The notes beneath the pieces were generated by a model. The model saw only the letters and a program-made list of their open reading frames with translations. It did no database searches and had not been told where the DNA came from. A stretch of 64,000 nt of DNA from Paragonimus skrjabini miyazakii (lineage: Eukaryota; Platyhelminthes; Trematoda; Plagiorchiida; Troglotrematidae): the NCBI GenBank assembly GCA_014338405.1, contig JTDE01022146.1:1-64000 (forward strand). Reading direction: 5' to 3'. Position numbers and translations under genes: made by a program. This document shows positions 45,919 to 58,687 of the stretch, in pieces (the stretch's first letter is position 1; the number at the start of each line of letters is the position of its first letter).

Positions 45919-48595
45919 ATTGAGGTTTTCGACTGTTCAGGTCAACTGTTGAACGATCGGGGTGCTCCTTGTTCGAGGACACCTTTTCCAACCCCCTCTT
46001 TCCAAATGCGAAAGACAGCGTTGTTGAAACTATAAATATCGTTCTGCTGTGCATTCATAAGTTTAAGCCTCACTATCTAAACACCCTTACGTAGTCGGTA
46101 GTGCGATATATAGCCCTATGAACGTAATCACTTTTTGTTTGGCAATTGTCCTTTGGCTTATTTGACGTGGTTGAACCTGGAAGGACCGAATTTCTCGTCA
46201 AAAAATATCTCTCCGGATCAACATTCTCACAATCTAAGTTGATACTTCAACCAATCTATTTTGTTTTACGAAGTTGTTAAAATTCCTCAGTAACATTTCT
46301 AGGCTGTTAGGTGGTAAGCACCAAAGTATTAGTTTTTGCCCCGCTGGTTTTTAATGTTCTGACCCTGAAAGTATGCATTTTAGCCGTGATGACCGTACAA
46401 TCCGCAGAAAATAACTTTGTTCATCGTCTTTTGGAATGTTAGCATGTTCATTGTAGTTTTGTGATGTTTTTTCAAGTTTTAAATAATTACATACATGAAG
46501 CTTTTGTTGACTGATCATTTAGCGAGATCTGACGAACCAAACAGGAAATTTTTGTGTTCGGCTGATCTTGTTTTCTTACGGTTGTTTTACCTCCTATTTC
46601 GTAATCAGTTGCACAGGTCCCACTGGGGTTGATAAGTGACAGCCACCGAAAATCAATCTGAAACTGAAAGTTATCTTTTAATAGTATATGGGTGGGACAA
46701 ATCTTGTAACTGTTTATTGCAGCCCTGTCAGTGGTTACGCCCTTGATCGCCACCGTCTTTAGTGTTCTACCTGCAAGGTCACTTTGCGAGCTCATGTGAC
46801 CTACAGTGCGTATGTGTGATCCAGCGTTCCTACTGTTAGTTTAATCTTCCTTCACGTGCATTTGTTCAAAGTTGTCATTCACTTAGTCCATTATAGCGGA
46901 CTGATTGAACTAAGTAACGAAAAATCGAGCAATATCACCTCCTTCCATGTGTTGCGAAAGTTTTTCCTAATTTTGTGTTGTGCTGGTTAACAGGTTGATC
47001 TTCCACATTAGTCTCAATCAACATGAAAAGGAAGGATATGATTCGGTTTCTATATTATAGGGCTTACAAACAGCTCAGTGCTATCACCGGCAATATATGT
47101 TAAATTCTGCTCTATATAAGAGAAGAATTATCATCTGTTTTCTCTCTGTCTCCCTTCCATACCCGTTAGATCATCCAGTGCACCTAATTAGAAATTTGCG
47201 AAATATCTGTTCGTCTTATTTTTTGGTAATTTCTCATGGTTATTGATTTCTGTTCTAAATTTCGACATTCACTTCTCATATCCGTCTCGTGAGATCACCT
47301 CGTTACATCATATTTATTATGAAATTTGTTACCACATGTAATCTACGGCTTCCCGATCGCATTTACTGAACCTTTAGCAAAATGTCATTATTTTGCTCTG
47401 CCTGTTCAAATATCTCTTCTAACGGTTATCAGATACTTTTATTGCTGTTGGTGATCGATCGTCACTCTTTCTGTTTCAATGTCATCATCAGTCACCTTAC
47501 CGTTAATGAACCTCTTGTTGTTCGACTAGTATATCTTTGCTTGGAACATCTAACAGTTGTTTTTACATATCGTTGATCAACACTGAAACAGTGTATCAGT
47601 TCCATCTCCCTTTGTCCCCAATTTCATGCCCGCTGTAATAATAGAAAAATCTGAATCTGTTCTGAACAAGCGTATGCTTTTTAACCCATTGTGCGACTAG
47701 CCAACGTGACAACCGTATTGACTGAGCGAAGATGTTATACAACCCAATGCCTATGTGGAACATTTGATCATATCGGTTTTGGGTCATCCACACTCACAAG
47801 CTTAGCCATTTTACCCTGTTCGATACGGTTACATCATTTGGAAAGAGAAATAAGCCTACGTGATACCAACCTGTGAACTGTTTGTACCACAATCCCATAT
47901 CATACCAATCTATCAGTGTGGTCGCCTGAAAGGCAGTTTTTCCTTTCGTTCCGATATGCAATAGGGCATCCAACCAGATACACGTTTTTGCATAGTGTAA
48001 TTGATTTGGATCATCAGTGTAGGACAAAGTGGCAAAAACAAACCATTCTTATTCATGGATTTTCTGACGCTATTTCTCATGGTGTCGAATCTTTGGCTAA
48101 TGCGAACATATGGAATAACAGGCTCTTCTTATTTACAGACTATCGCGATGAATTACTACTTGATGTGGTTAGTTTTGGGGACGATTCAGTTTACCCTATT
48201 CGGTTCATTTCTGGTGGTCCCCATTTGAGGACTGACGTTACGAAATATTCAACGGTTAAAGCCGTTCCCATCCACACTTCGTAAAAATGTACTGATAAAT
48301 TTCCGTTTCAATCAGTTATGTTTCTTCGCCTAATTTAGTGTATGTTCACAGGCGCTTTATCAGTGGTACATCGGTGGTTGATGCTGGTGTCTAACTGCCA
48401 TGTAACCGTGAGAAGAAGAGCAATCCGTTGTTTGAAGTTGAGGAAGAAGAACGGGCTTGACTTCTGTGCTTAAAAACCCTCCTCGAAGGTTCCGCTATCG
48501 GTAAAAAGTGTACTGTGCGGTAGTCGAAGAGTTAACAGTCATATTGAATGGTCCTGTCGTTTGTTCAACCGTTCCTACGGACCAATTGAGTGAAG
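45919..48595. other. Intronic stretch with no assigned element
   Basis: ORFs at 46487-46795 (minus), 47794-48027 (minus) and 47916-48284 (plus, 122 codons) match no family I know. No repeat recognised. Confidence 0.4.
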
Positions 48596-48919
48596 TCATT
48601 CGTGTCTCACTAGGAAAAGTCCAGTTTTTTTATTTCTATTCTCTTCCAGCTGCGTACACTTGGATGCAAACATCGATGGCCGAGTATATGAAGACGACTG
48701 ACGTCCTCCACCTTTAGCGGCGCCTTTCGCAGCTGTAACCTCATAATCCTCTTCCTCATTTTCAGCTTCGAGTCTAACATAGGTATTATGGTTCGGGCTG
48801 CCGTTTGTTGCTCTTATGTTGAAGTTTTCCTCAATAAGGCGTTCTAGGCATCTTAATTTGGGTCCTAAGGATGAGGAATACATTTGGTCGAGGTCGCTGT
48901 CTGATGTGTCGAAGTACAT
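48596..48919 (-). CDS. Unrecognised acidic ORF, possible nested exon
   Basis: A 107-codon minus-strand ORF from ATG 48919 is unlike its neighbours in composition. It has a Ser/Asp-rich start (MYFDTSDSDLDQMYSSSLG), a helix-like middle (LRCLERLIEENFNIRATNG), an acidic run (EAENEEEDYE), a KGAAKGGG stretch and a basic end. The surrounding intron is hydrophobic or random in translation, so this balanced, charged, low-stop segment stands out. I recognise no domain. It could be an exon of a gene on the other strand, a decayed retrocopy or chance. The true 3' limit may be near 48710, where the Gly-rich stretch ends. Confidence 0.3.
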   Translation of the reverse strand: MYFDTSDSDLDQMYSSSLGPKLRCLERLIEENFNIRATNGSPNHNTYVRLEAENEEEDYEVTAAKGAAKGGGRQSSSYTRPSMFASKCTQLEENRNKKTGLFLVRHE

Positions 48920-51035
48920 AAATCAGTACCTCTCATGTTCCAGATATTGGCTTACTTTATTTTAATTGTCGTCTTCGACATGCTTGACCTTTTCTCCACA
49001 TTTGTTGTAGTAATTCAAGTGTAAACTGCTTACTTAGTTGACGAGATACGAACCCCTTTGAACAGATTATGCGAATGGTCTCGTTGGTATGGCATGTCCA
49101 TCATTTTCTTTCCAGTTTGTACGTTTCGCCATCAGTCCTGTACGGTTTTAACCTCGTCTCAGTATGTGCACACGGTCCATTTTGATTGGTTGTTTGTATT
49201 AACCGTTTAGCCGGCGATTTTGCGGCCTCAATATTCGTAGCCAACCGTATGAGTTTTCAACGATGTAATCAGCAGCGTCGCAAATAGTCTACGTTTCTCG
49301 GGTGTACCTCAATCCGCATTTGGCGGCGGCTGATGTCAGTTCGTTTTCCATCATTGAGGTCACACAGTCTAGTTGGAAACTGTGACTTACAGCTAGTGTG
49401 TTCGATGTCGTTTTACCGAACTTAACGGACAAACCGGTCGAATTTTAATTCGCGTTATTTCATCACGTCACTATTTCTGGTCTGCGTTAAAATTTTTTTT
49501 GATACTTTCGCTTGGGAATATGGAAAATCGATTTGGCTGGGATGATTGAAGTAATTGCCGGAAATCAAATGCGCCGTATTGGTCCATTTCATTACCAATA
49601 AGCACAGAACGTGGCCATCAGAACCAAAGATTAAGATAGTGTGCTTTGTTCTGTGTGCTGTGTTCTGTGCTGCGCACCTGCGAACCAAATCTATCACCAG
49701 TAGTCGGGTCACGTGCAACTAGGTGCCAGCATACATACAACAGCTGTTTACTTGACCTGTCTTGATCATGTGACAGGGCAACTAACTGAACGTCGATGCA
49801 GACAGTGATCGCATAGTCGAATCATTCGATCGCAATGTAGTCGATAAATGAGAAATATCGCATTCTGGACCATTGCCTTTTGGACCAACAGTACTTACCA
49901 GTTGTGCCTTGTTGCTAAAGTATATAGTAGTCTATTACCATCCATCTACTGGAAGACTACCATCTTTGCAAAACAAATTACACATATCTTTAAAATTGTT
50001 GACAAAGTTTGAATAGCACAGCAGCTGCTGTATTGTCATGACTGAAACTATTCTTGTTTTGATCAGTCTAACACCAACCTGGTTGTTCTACGTTGCAGTA
50101 GAATAGGTAACTGTCTGGAAAATTTCTGATTACCACATGCCACCTCCCCGTTAGTGTGACTGGCAGAATTCGCCTTCATACACGTCTCTATGCATATTGT
50201 GGATAACCACAACAATATTTTTGTTTCTGAATGCTCATTCTTGAACCTCGAAGTCCCACGACAGTTTTCATAATCTTCTTCCACTCTCATCGAAGTACGG
50301 TTTCTAGGACTACCTTTCGTTGAACAGTGTAAAAGTTTTCAACTTTTTAGGATGGATTTTGCATGTTTCATATTCTATATCTCTTGATTCATTTCCGTAG
50401 TGAACAACTTTTTCTAGTCACTTTCAATTATGTTAGACGCCTTTCCACGTTGTTTGCTAAAGCCCACGTTAACCGGCTTATTTCTTCCTTGCTTGTTCTT
50501 TTACCGCATTGTAAATGTCATTGTGTTCAAATTGAACACCACATACACATGATTGTAGTCCTCGAATTCAGCTAAGCCTTTCGGTTGACTCACTTCGAAC
50601 CGAAACATTTGGCTCGAATTTCACTCTTATTAGAACCTGTATACAGTTGTTGTGACCACAAAAGAGGCTTGACCTGCTAATTTGTTTATTGTACAAACTT
50701 CTGTACAGGTCATGATAAAAATGGGACTACAAACGCGTACAGTCGTTTGCACGGCTGACGTGCATTCACATACATTAGGTGGCAGTACGTTATCATTCGT
50801 CCTGGTGGCGCCTCCCCCATAGTGTTTACACACTTTCTGGTCCGTCGTTTTCCTGGCGTTGGGGGCTTGCTCTTCTATTCCTAAATGTCGCGTGTGAGTA
50901 GTATACTACTTGTGAGTGGCATATTACTCACAACAAAGCTGCCTGTTATATAATGGTAGTGCATATTCTTGTCCATATTGGAGTGTGCATTCCGATCGTC
51001 ATGTTTTTGGGACTAACGTGCTAACCACAACCCAA
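48920..51035. other. Intronic stretch with no assigned element
   Basis: Only short ORFs (for example minus 49455-49718, 50063-50290). Nothing recognised. Confidence 0.45.
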
Positions 51036-51240
51036 GTAACCTCACAATAGGCATGACTGAATGGTCATATCCAAACGCTTAACCACAACCTTGTGCAAAT
51101 AATGTTCACCTTGCTTGATCATTTCGAAAGGAAAATGAACAGAATAACTATGTTCTATCCTATCGATAACCCCGTGATCAGGACTTCTCAGTTCTGTTGA
51201 GGTTACTGATTTCATTGAACCAATTGAGCACGGTTTCAGT
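51036..51240 (-). repeat. Diverged copy of the 5' extension of the tRNA-like repeat
   Basis: Aligns with 19231-19420 in the same orientation: caataggcatgactgaatgg against cgttaggcacgaccgaatta, then cgataaccccgtgatcagga against cgataaccccgcgattagga, and ctgatttcattgaacc against ccgatctcattaaacc. To the left (about 51005-51035) a worn A-box-like stretch follows. The tRNA-like body is not recognisable. Confidence 0.5.
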
Positions 51241-53869
51241 GTTTCTTTCAACCTTTCCCGGTTGGAACAAATCGGCCAAGTTGTACCCGTCTTATAGAAA
51301 CGTTTCAATCATTCTCGTCGATTACATCGCACAGACTATGGCCTGCATGCATGCACAAATTCAACAGGGCATAAGGTAGGAAGTAATCATTAGTCGTGAC
51401 GAGATTATTGAGCATAAATGCAATCATTTGCCGATTTGTCTGCACTTATGGAATCACGTACGTCAGCCGAACGGAAGTTGAAGACTTGAGAGCATATTTA
51501 GAAGTGGTTGCCCAAAGACGAAATCTGAAATGTTTAAACTTCTGTCACAAGACTTTCGCAGAAACAGGCCGAGTTCAAACCATCTTTCTTTTAGTTTGAA
51601 ACTTCATATTTGAACTTTGTATGATCGATGTTGCCCCTACTCATGATTCTTGACACGGTCCAGTTAAAGCCTAATTTTAGACTTTGTGACTACTTGGTCC
51701 GATTTTATCTGCGTTCGCCATTCTTATGGTGACCCACAAGCCATCCCTGTTCTGCGCCCAATTAAATGCTTCCATGCGGGAGTTCGTGCTGCGCGACCAA
51801 CAACAGCTGTCGAGATGTTCCCGCAAAAAGCAGCTTGCTGATTTCAGTGTGCCTGCTCCGAAATCATCCGGATATATACTTTCCCTCTTTAATTTTCCTA
51901 CATTCCGATGCTTGTGATCATTAGAGCAGTCCCACTAGAGAGCAATTCTGCAGTGTTGTTGCACGATTGACTCATCATTTATCTGACTAGGTCTTGTGCT
52001 GCTCGTAACTCCATTTGATCAAGGATCTATTTTCTGAATTACGCGGACTCTTCTGAGTTGTATTGCTTTTATTTTTCAACTGATTATTATTGTTGTCATT
52101 GTCAAATTCACCAACTAATGGTTTCTAACAGTCCCACCGTGACAGAAAGTAGATTTTTCTTAGATCAAAGCCATACTGTTGTTATGGTTATTACTGTAAA
52201 CAAATATGGACCTCGATCTTTTTTAATCTCTGGGCAAATTTACAACAGTTGAACAAAATTAATCGAAGTCTGCCATCAACGAGGCTGCACACAAGATACC
52301 TAGGCGAATGAAAACGGAAGTATCGGTGAACTAATCAGTAGATGTCATTCTGTTTCCAACAGTCATGTACAAACAGAACGGAAGAAACACAACTGTTTAT
52401 GGTTATTTGAAGTGGAGGATTCCAGGACAGACGTGAACTGGACACGTCAAAAACCAAACTGATATGGGTTTGACTAAGGGGTTAACTGCGAGTGAACTAG
52501 CAGAAACCTTGTTTTTGTCCAGAACTGTCCCAACACTCACTTTTCATTTGTTCTTTGATCACGTCTCGAAGCTTTGTTCCACGCGAGTTTGAAAGTGCGT
52601 GGTATTGTTGAGAGTAACTTGACCATTTTGCCATCTGGCAAAGTTTCTTATATCCGTTTGTTGTAGAGGCCTTGACATAATGGGTGAGAATGTGAATAAC
52701 TTCGTCAGTCAGTCAGGCTGTTACCGAGTTTGATATGTTGTCTGAATTTCTTGAATATTGTACAACATACGAGTTTCTTTCTGACCACTTTCCGAGTGAT
52801 AAAGCATACAGGTCGTGGCATTGTACAATTAGGAGCTAAGACATCTGAGAATAAACGGCTGTCTTTTTCACGAGTATCATGTTGTGTGTACATGTTTATA
52901 CTGCATGTCTGAATTTCTTCTGAACACCTCCTGCTCGGTAAACGATTCAGCAGAAGACGTGACCGCATGTCTAAGGTATTAAAGCGTGTTTATCGTTTTG
53001 TCCTTTATTGATCATTACCTTTTAAATCACATTCACATTCTCTACATTAGCAATTCATAAAATTCTTCCTTAAATTTGTCTTGCTTCTTATCGCGTGGCC
53101 GACACTACTATTAAATCACCTGATTTGCAGAACTGAAGGGCGAACCAAGTATGCATGTGTGTGTGTCTGATTTAGGAGTTGCTCGATTTATCTCTGCGGT
53201 TTCAGTTTCACATACCGTCTGTGTGTTTTTAACTAGGTCACCTTTTTTTGCCATAGTATTCGGAATTTCAAAGGAAGGAAAAACCCAAAAGTGCTTATAT
53301 ATTCAATGAGTTTAAGATAGTTGTTTACTAATTCCGTTCCTGAAATTTGAGGATTATGAGAAAGTGAGGTGGATGATTAGAGAAGAATTTCCTAGATCTA
53401 CTGTTCTTGGGAAGAAACGGAAAGAGTGAGACTCAATTCAGCAACTTAGTAGTTCCTCTGGTTCTGGATGACTAAACATACTTTGACACAGATCGGCTAA
53501 AAGAAACAGGGAGAAGAGCACAATTATAACGGGAACACATGATGAGTATGAGATGACAAGAGGATTGAGATCAGAGGTTATAGTTGGTTCTCTGTTAAGG
53601 CGTTCAGATGTGTCCTGGACACTATCCGAGATGCCGGGGGCATATCGTTGATGCTTGAAAATCCTCCAAAGCTGAACGGGTTCAGAAATTACAGCTCGAG
53701 GACATTAGAGAAGAGGCCTCGGGGTTTGCTAAGTGTCATCAGCCAGAGTTTTAGTGTGCTTAGGCTAAGATAGCTTATAAAAGAAGGGCAAATTACTGGT
53801 AACTGGGAGAGGATTTCGTTTACACCCATTGTACATCACTCACATGCATTCATGGCCTTCACTTTTAAG
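51241..53869. other. Intronic stretch with no assigned element
   Basis: ORFs of 60-90 codons only; two overlap on opposite strands at 52705-52968. Nothing recognised. Confidence 0.45.
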
Positions 53870-54060
53870 TAAACTTTTTCAGCTAGTCCCTTTGGAACAG
53901 AGACACGAGACCTGGACTCCCTTATTGTTGGGACTCGTCAGTGGCATATATTCTTGTGATTAGTAGGATTTGAAGTTCGGCCCACGTTTTCATGGAACAG
54001 CTTTGTCTCCTATCCTATCACTGACCTAACTTTAGGCGCAATTCCGCTGTCATGTCAAGA
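53870..54060 (-). repeat. Degraded copy of the tRNA-like repeat
   Basis: Follows the minus-arm order with many changes: agctagtccctttgg, gagacacgagacctggactc, gggactcgtcagtggcatat, gaagttcggcccacg, ttttcatggaaca, ctgacctaactttaggcgc. The separate piece gatgagtagtaggggatttt near 54356-54376 matches the terminal inverted repeat of the family. Confidence 0.5.
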
Positions 54061-54377
54061 CAAACCCTACCAGGGGCGAGTCTCCAATTTTTTTTCAGAA
54101 GTGGGCGGTGAGAGGGATTTGGATCACGTGATGCAGCGTGATACACTGTTGATGAACTGTGAGCACGGACGTCGTTCGGTTCCGGTCGTTAAGGCACTCC
54201 TTCGGACATACACTACCGACCGTTGTAGGGCGCAATGACTATTCTTGACTATTCATGACTATTCATCCTTTGAAATGCTGATAGACTATATATTCTTGCC
54301 CTGTTGTGCCTCATGAGAACGATCGAAACATTTCATGACACTTGTGTGGACTACTGATGAGTAGTAGGGGATTTTGA

Positions 54378-56189
54378 TTTTCATATAGATCGTGGATCTC
54401 GATTTATCCCATAGCTAACGGACGGTTGTATTGCTTGGCATTAACAGATGCGTTTCTGTCATTTCAAACGGAATTAGAATTTGTTGCCTCGCTTTTTCTG
54501 GTTTCTGCGCACAATTGAGGTAGAACTGGCATGGACATTCAAATCTGCTAGTCCATTATCCAATAACAGTATAAATAGAACAAAATACATCAATTTGGAA
54601 CTGTTACATAAATGCAGTTCGTTTTGGAATTAGCAAGCGCTGTAATGGTTTCAACTATTTTACGTTCTCTTGTACCGAACTTGTAGACCTGAACCATCTC
54701 GACCATTTTCTTAACTCCTAGATGCTCGAATATCATAACTGTAATAACTCAGTGGAGAGCCAGTAGTTGACAAGTACAAGAGATCGGCAACCGACGGCCT
54801 GCACTCTCGGCACGATACTGCACCGAAATTCAACAGTACTCATGTGTTTGACCAACTTTTCCTCTCACAAATGGAATCATCTGTTTAGAGTACTTTCCGC
54901 ATCTGATCTCATCCAGACTGTCGCCTAATATTTCGAGACTTCTGCGCAGCGGTCAGCATCAAACATCACACTAATTCGTTACATTTGCGACTTCACAATT
55001 TGAATGCCATTTTAATTATTGGTTTTCGTGTTTTATAATCACCACTTTCATTTATCAACCGCAGTTTAGTGTGTTCCGAGGTAGACAGTATCACTCGTTA
55101 GTGGGTGGTGTGCAGACCAGAAGGCGATAATGAAATAGGGGACAGGGACGTTTCACACTAGAGATGGAAGTTTACGATTTCCTGTAAATGACATTCATTT
55201 GTTGTTGATAGGTTGATATGGCAGCAACATGCTCAGCCATCTCACTGACCCTCGGACATACAGAATAGTTCATGAAAATTCAGGTAGTCTGTTTCTGGCG
55301 TCTATATGAGCAACTGGATTGAACCAATGGGAACACAACACAACCCGTTTTTAACGTATACCCTCCGCCTCGGACGGGTGAGCTAAACAGACTGAGAGGT
55401 CGTGAATGTGACTACAAATTTGATGGGATTCACAAGCAGTTCAAAGACAGTCGTTCGGATTTTCGTCGACCACCCTGTATACATAAATTTTCTAACACCT
55501 TTATTTCTTTCGGTTGACATTCGACCTAGCTTTATTGAACCGATATGTTTGCATCATGCTTGTTCATCGCGTTGCTTCTTGAACATACATGTGACTACTT
55601 CTTGATTCATTATGAATAGTACGCTTTACCGGCAGTTTTCCGATATCGGTGTCTACATGATGCATTTGCGTTTCGAGATTGTCGAGAGGGTGATGAGCCT
55701 AAGTTTAAGAACCATTTTTATTCTATCAGTACTGCTCACCGATCACTCTCTGACCCAGAATCTGACTTCTGTCCAAAGAATGGTTGTCGATCCCTGTTCC
55801 GCACGAGTACCGAACATAGACGAATTAAGGCATATGCGGAGAAACAAAACTTTCAAGCAAAACCGCCACTATTTTTCATCAATCTTGAGAATGTATCTGC
55901 CCATCGATAGGCGTCATTTCGAGCTCCGACCGAGAAGTGGATGATGCTCTACACGACCACTTATTGATTTTCGAGTCTTCATTCCATCGAATCCGCGTTT
56001 TACCTTGTCCACCTAGTTTACCACTGTCAACCTTCACTTGGCCGTACAAAAAGCGTTCAATGAACTGGATTTCAGTGGGCGTTTACAACCATTTTCTCAC
56101 ACACATATTCATTCATCATTCATTTTCAACTGTGATGTGTACACGTCGGTACTATGGTTCGTGATGCTGCTGGTCCTGTAATTACCTCA
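54378..56189. other. Intronic stretch with no assigned element
   Basis: A 110-codon plus-strand ORF at 55612-55944 has no recognisable domain. Nothing else seen. Confidence 0.4.
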
Positions 56190-56770
56190 CTAAGCATCAG
56201 AATAATAAATAAGTACAAATGTATAATGGTGAAAAACAGAACAGAAAGAAAATAATCAAACAAAGACATTTGGGTATTGTGAAAGAGAAGAATCAACAAG
56301 GTTATTGATATATATTAATCATTGACTGCAACACACTGCCACTACGTCAGAACGCGCTTCTAACCAGCGGTCTGGATGGTCTCGAACTCCTCAACCAGGT
56401 AAACGGCACCTATCGATATTTGTTTAGCTGGACAATCAAGACTTTCCTAGCTCGTGATCACGTTATCGCGTGGCCGCTTCTTGCAACCGTCAGTAACCAC
56501 ACGGATTAATGCGTGGTACGGCGTACGCACCGTCGGTAAACGGAGTACATGACCTGTGTATCGACTTTTGTGCATTTTCACTATTTGGGTTATCGGACAC
56601 AATAAAAATTCCGATCTACGTACCGTCGCGTTGCTCACACTGTGTGCGCATTTGGCACAGGTTAACTGATGGGGACATTGGTGATTAGATAGCGAGAGTT
56701 TGTGTGGGTCTTATGCATGAACGTGCCAGGTCTCTGGACTATAGAACAAAACTCAGCACACATGCTGACA
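56190..56770 (-). mobile_element. RTE-like LINE 3' end, antisense (copy B of a pair)
   Basis: A 5'-truncated copy of the same LINE as 42045-43060. Its minus strand reads MHKSRYTGHVLRLPTVRTPY (56447-56638), closer to the canonical GHVLR than copy A. Similarity begins near 56190 at the 3' end, with both copies carrying an aataaata block, and stops near 56765, where copy A continues into the RT core. This is the pattern expected from incomplete target-primed reverse transcription. Confidence 0.75.
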
Positions 56771-57589
56771 CGGTAATTGGCATGTCTGACCCTCTCGTTC
56801 CAATGATTCGGCGGCGAATCATACCACTTCATGTCTAGTGATCTCATCACACATGTGGAGGGTTACGAAAATCTTTGCGTTTGGGAACAGTCGGTTTCGG
56901 AATATCGCCTATTCGAATTGGAAACTTCTCTCAGCAGTGCAGAAGGCTTGCCGAGGTGTTGCACGACTTTTACTTTAGTAAACGGTATATTATCTCGATA
57001 ATGCACATGACGGAGAGCGACGTATGCCATCTGGGTTTGTCATTGAGTTAGTGATTCCCTCGGTTGTTTTCATGTTAACCAGCGTACACGCATCTGCTGG
57101 CTTCGTCTTGATTGCATATCACATTTGCCTTTTCCGAACTACTTAGTCTCTCAACTCATTACAATCTCTAATTCCTTACCAGAAATTAATCACCAGGCTA
57201 ATCTGTTCAGTCATGATTTAATCTACTAACATCTGTGACCAATGTTCGCGATTCGTATCTGGTGTTCATTTCCCATATAATTGTGATAACCAGGTGGAAA
57301 AATATTGGACTATGCGTTTGTCCTGAAAATCATCGTTCCGTATACTTTGTTGTTTGTCTACCCGCTCCGTCCATTCTGTAATGGGTTTTGGATAATCCAC
57401 ATTGGCGAAGGGCACCCTAGACGCAGCTCTATCTCATTACACATGTTTGCACCGTTCTAAGCACAAAAACTGGTCAACGTTCTCTATAACTTGAATGCCC
57501 AATTCCACTGAACCAGTTCAATCTTTCAGAACGAACTATTTTTGGACTGTAAGACGCATCCTGAGATGCTTGACAGGGTGGAAAATATT
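56771..57589. other. Intronic stretch with no assigned element
   Basis: No motif recognised on either strand. Confidence 0.45.
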
Positions 57590-58345
57590 GCCCAACGTAT
57601 CTGTTTGCTTGTAAAATGACGATTATAAAGGCAGTGTTACTCCGCATTTGGGAATCGTTGGTCACTTAGGGTGGAGGACGTAAATCGTCTACAGATATCT
57701 GATTTTCGACGTCTGCGATCAATCATTCTTATCGAACGGCATCGGCTAGTAAGCAACAAACAAGGTTAGGAAACGGAAATTTAGTAGTGCTGGCCAAACA
57801 AATTCGTTTTTCCTACTTTTTAAAGTGCAATTACTTGGGTGATGGAGCCATGCATTCGAAACATCAACTATCTGTCTGCCGTGCGTAACTCGCTTCATCA
57901 CTACCCAAGGCGACTAGAGTAAAGTTCGAAGTGGACGGATAATCGCTTAGTATAGAAACATAAAGACCGGTACCAGTGAGTTAGCTACAGTAGGCCAAAT
58001 TTGTTTCCCTAACCAGATCTCTCGTGACTCATTGAGTCTGTGACGGCTTAATAGGGTTTAGTTGTGTGAAGGTTGCTATTGTTTGACTGCGTTTTGTGTG
58101 ATTTAAATGCAGCATATGAAGCGAGACAGTAGAATTCACAAGAAAACTGTCTCGCGCCTTACTTCCATTTTCAATGTGGTTGTTTATTTGCGTAGCATGA
58201 CCACCTTGTGTTGCACGTTCGTTCGACATTGGGCAAGATTTTTTGTCTCATCTTTTCACTCCTAATCCAGAGTTTGACTTTTTTTTCGTGCTTGTATGGT
58301 AGACAAGTAACACTGTCAGCCGGTAATCACGAATGTATTTATTCT
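57590..58345 (+). mobile_element. RTE-like LINE 3' end and tail, degraded
   Basis: The plus strand reads WSLRVEDVNRLQISDFRRLR then SIILIERHRLVSNKQ and a stop (about 57660-57760). Compare TWALRVEDVNRLQVFD at 8180-8230. Further right come ELATVGQICFPNQISRDSLS, a stop, RLNRV (about 57975-58062). The tail follows with tgtggttgtttatttgcg and a worn tgcttgtatggtagacaagt block to about 58345. It lies just upstream of GSK3 exon d. Confidence 0.65.
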
Positions 58346-58556
58346 TTCAGCGCGACTTTGACCGGAATTCTTGTTCATTACAACTTGAGTTTATTTTTCC
58401 AGCCGTTAGCCAACTAAACTCTGTGCGATCGACACATTCTGTTCACTTTGTTTAACCTTTCCTAATGGTTCTGCTCTCTCTTACAAAGCACAAAGACTGC
58501 TAGTCCATTATTCGATTTTCTGTGACTATGTCTAAGCCACTTTTGTTTGTTTCCAG

Positions 58557-58687
58557 TTATACATGTATCAATTGTTGCGCAGTCTGGCCTACATTCATCA
58601 CAAAGGCATTTGTCATCGCGATATCAAACCACAGAACTTGCTGCTAAATCCAGCCACAGGCGTGCTCAAATTATGCGATTTCGGCAG
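58557..58687 (+). CDS. GSK3: GSK3 exon d: catalytic loop and DFG
   Basis: The 131-bp exon is bounded by acceptor tgtttccag and donor gttagt at 58688. It reads LYMYQLLRSLAYIHHKGI, then CHRDIKPQNLLLNPATGV and LKLCDFG plus two bases (AG) of the next codon, Ser203 in human. The HRD Asp (58620-58622, human Asp181) is the catalytic base. Arg at 58617-58619 (Arg180) belongs to the primed-phosphate pocket. Lys 58626-58628, Asn 58635-58637 and DFG Asp 58677-58679 complete the active site. All key residues are present. The human exon is also 131 bp with the same split Ser codon, as I remember it. The next exon, with the activation-loop Tyr216, was not found up to 64000. Confidence 0.96.

Larger units (their letters stand above)
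6370..58687 (+). other. GSK3: GSK3 (shaggy) gene, partial: four coding exons and three large introns
   Basis: Glycogen synthase kinase 3 is a cytosolic and nuclear Ser/Thr kinase of the CMGC group. It acts in Wnt/beta-catenin signalling, insulin signalling and glycogen control. The four exons total 514 bp and are collinear with human GSK3B from about residue 31 to residue 203. The phase pattern is: exon a enters after one codon base and ends in phase 0, exons b and c are whole codons, and exon d ends after two bases of the codon following DFG. Introns are 19323, 10277 and 22204 bp. The first coding exon lies upstream or is unrecognised. The exons carrying the activation-loop Tyr and the C-lobe are not found before 64000. 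Because the exons are uninterrupted and spliced at consensus sites, I take this as a functional gene rather than a retrocopy. Confidence 0.95.
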
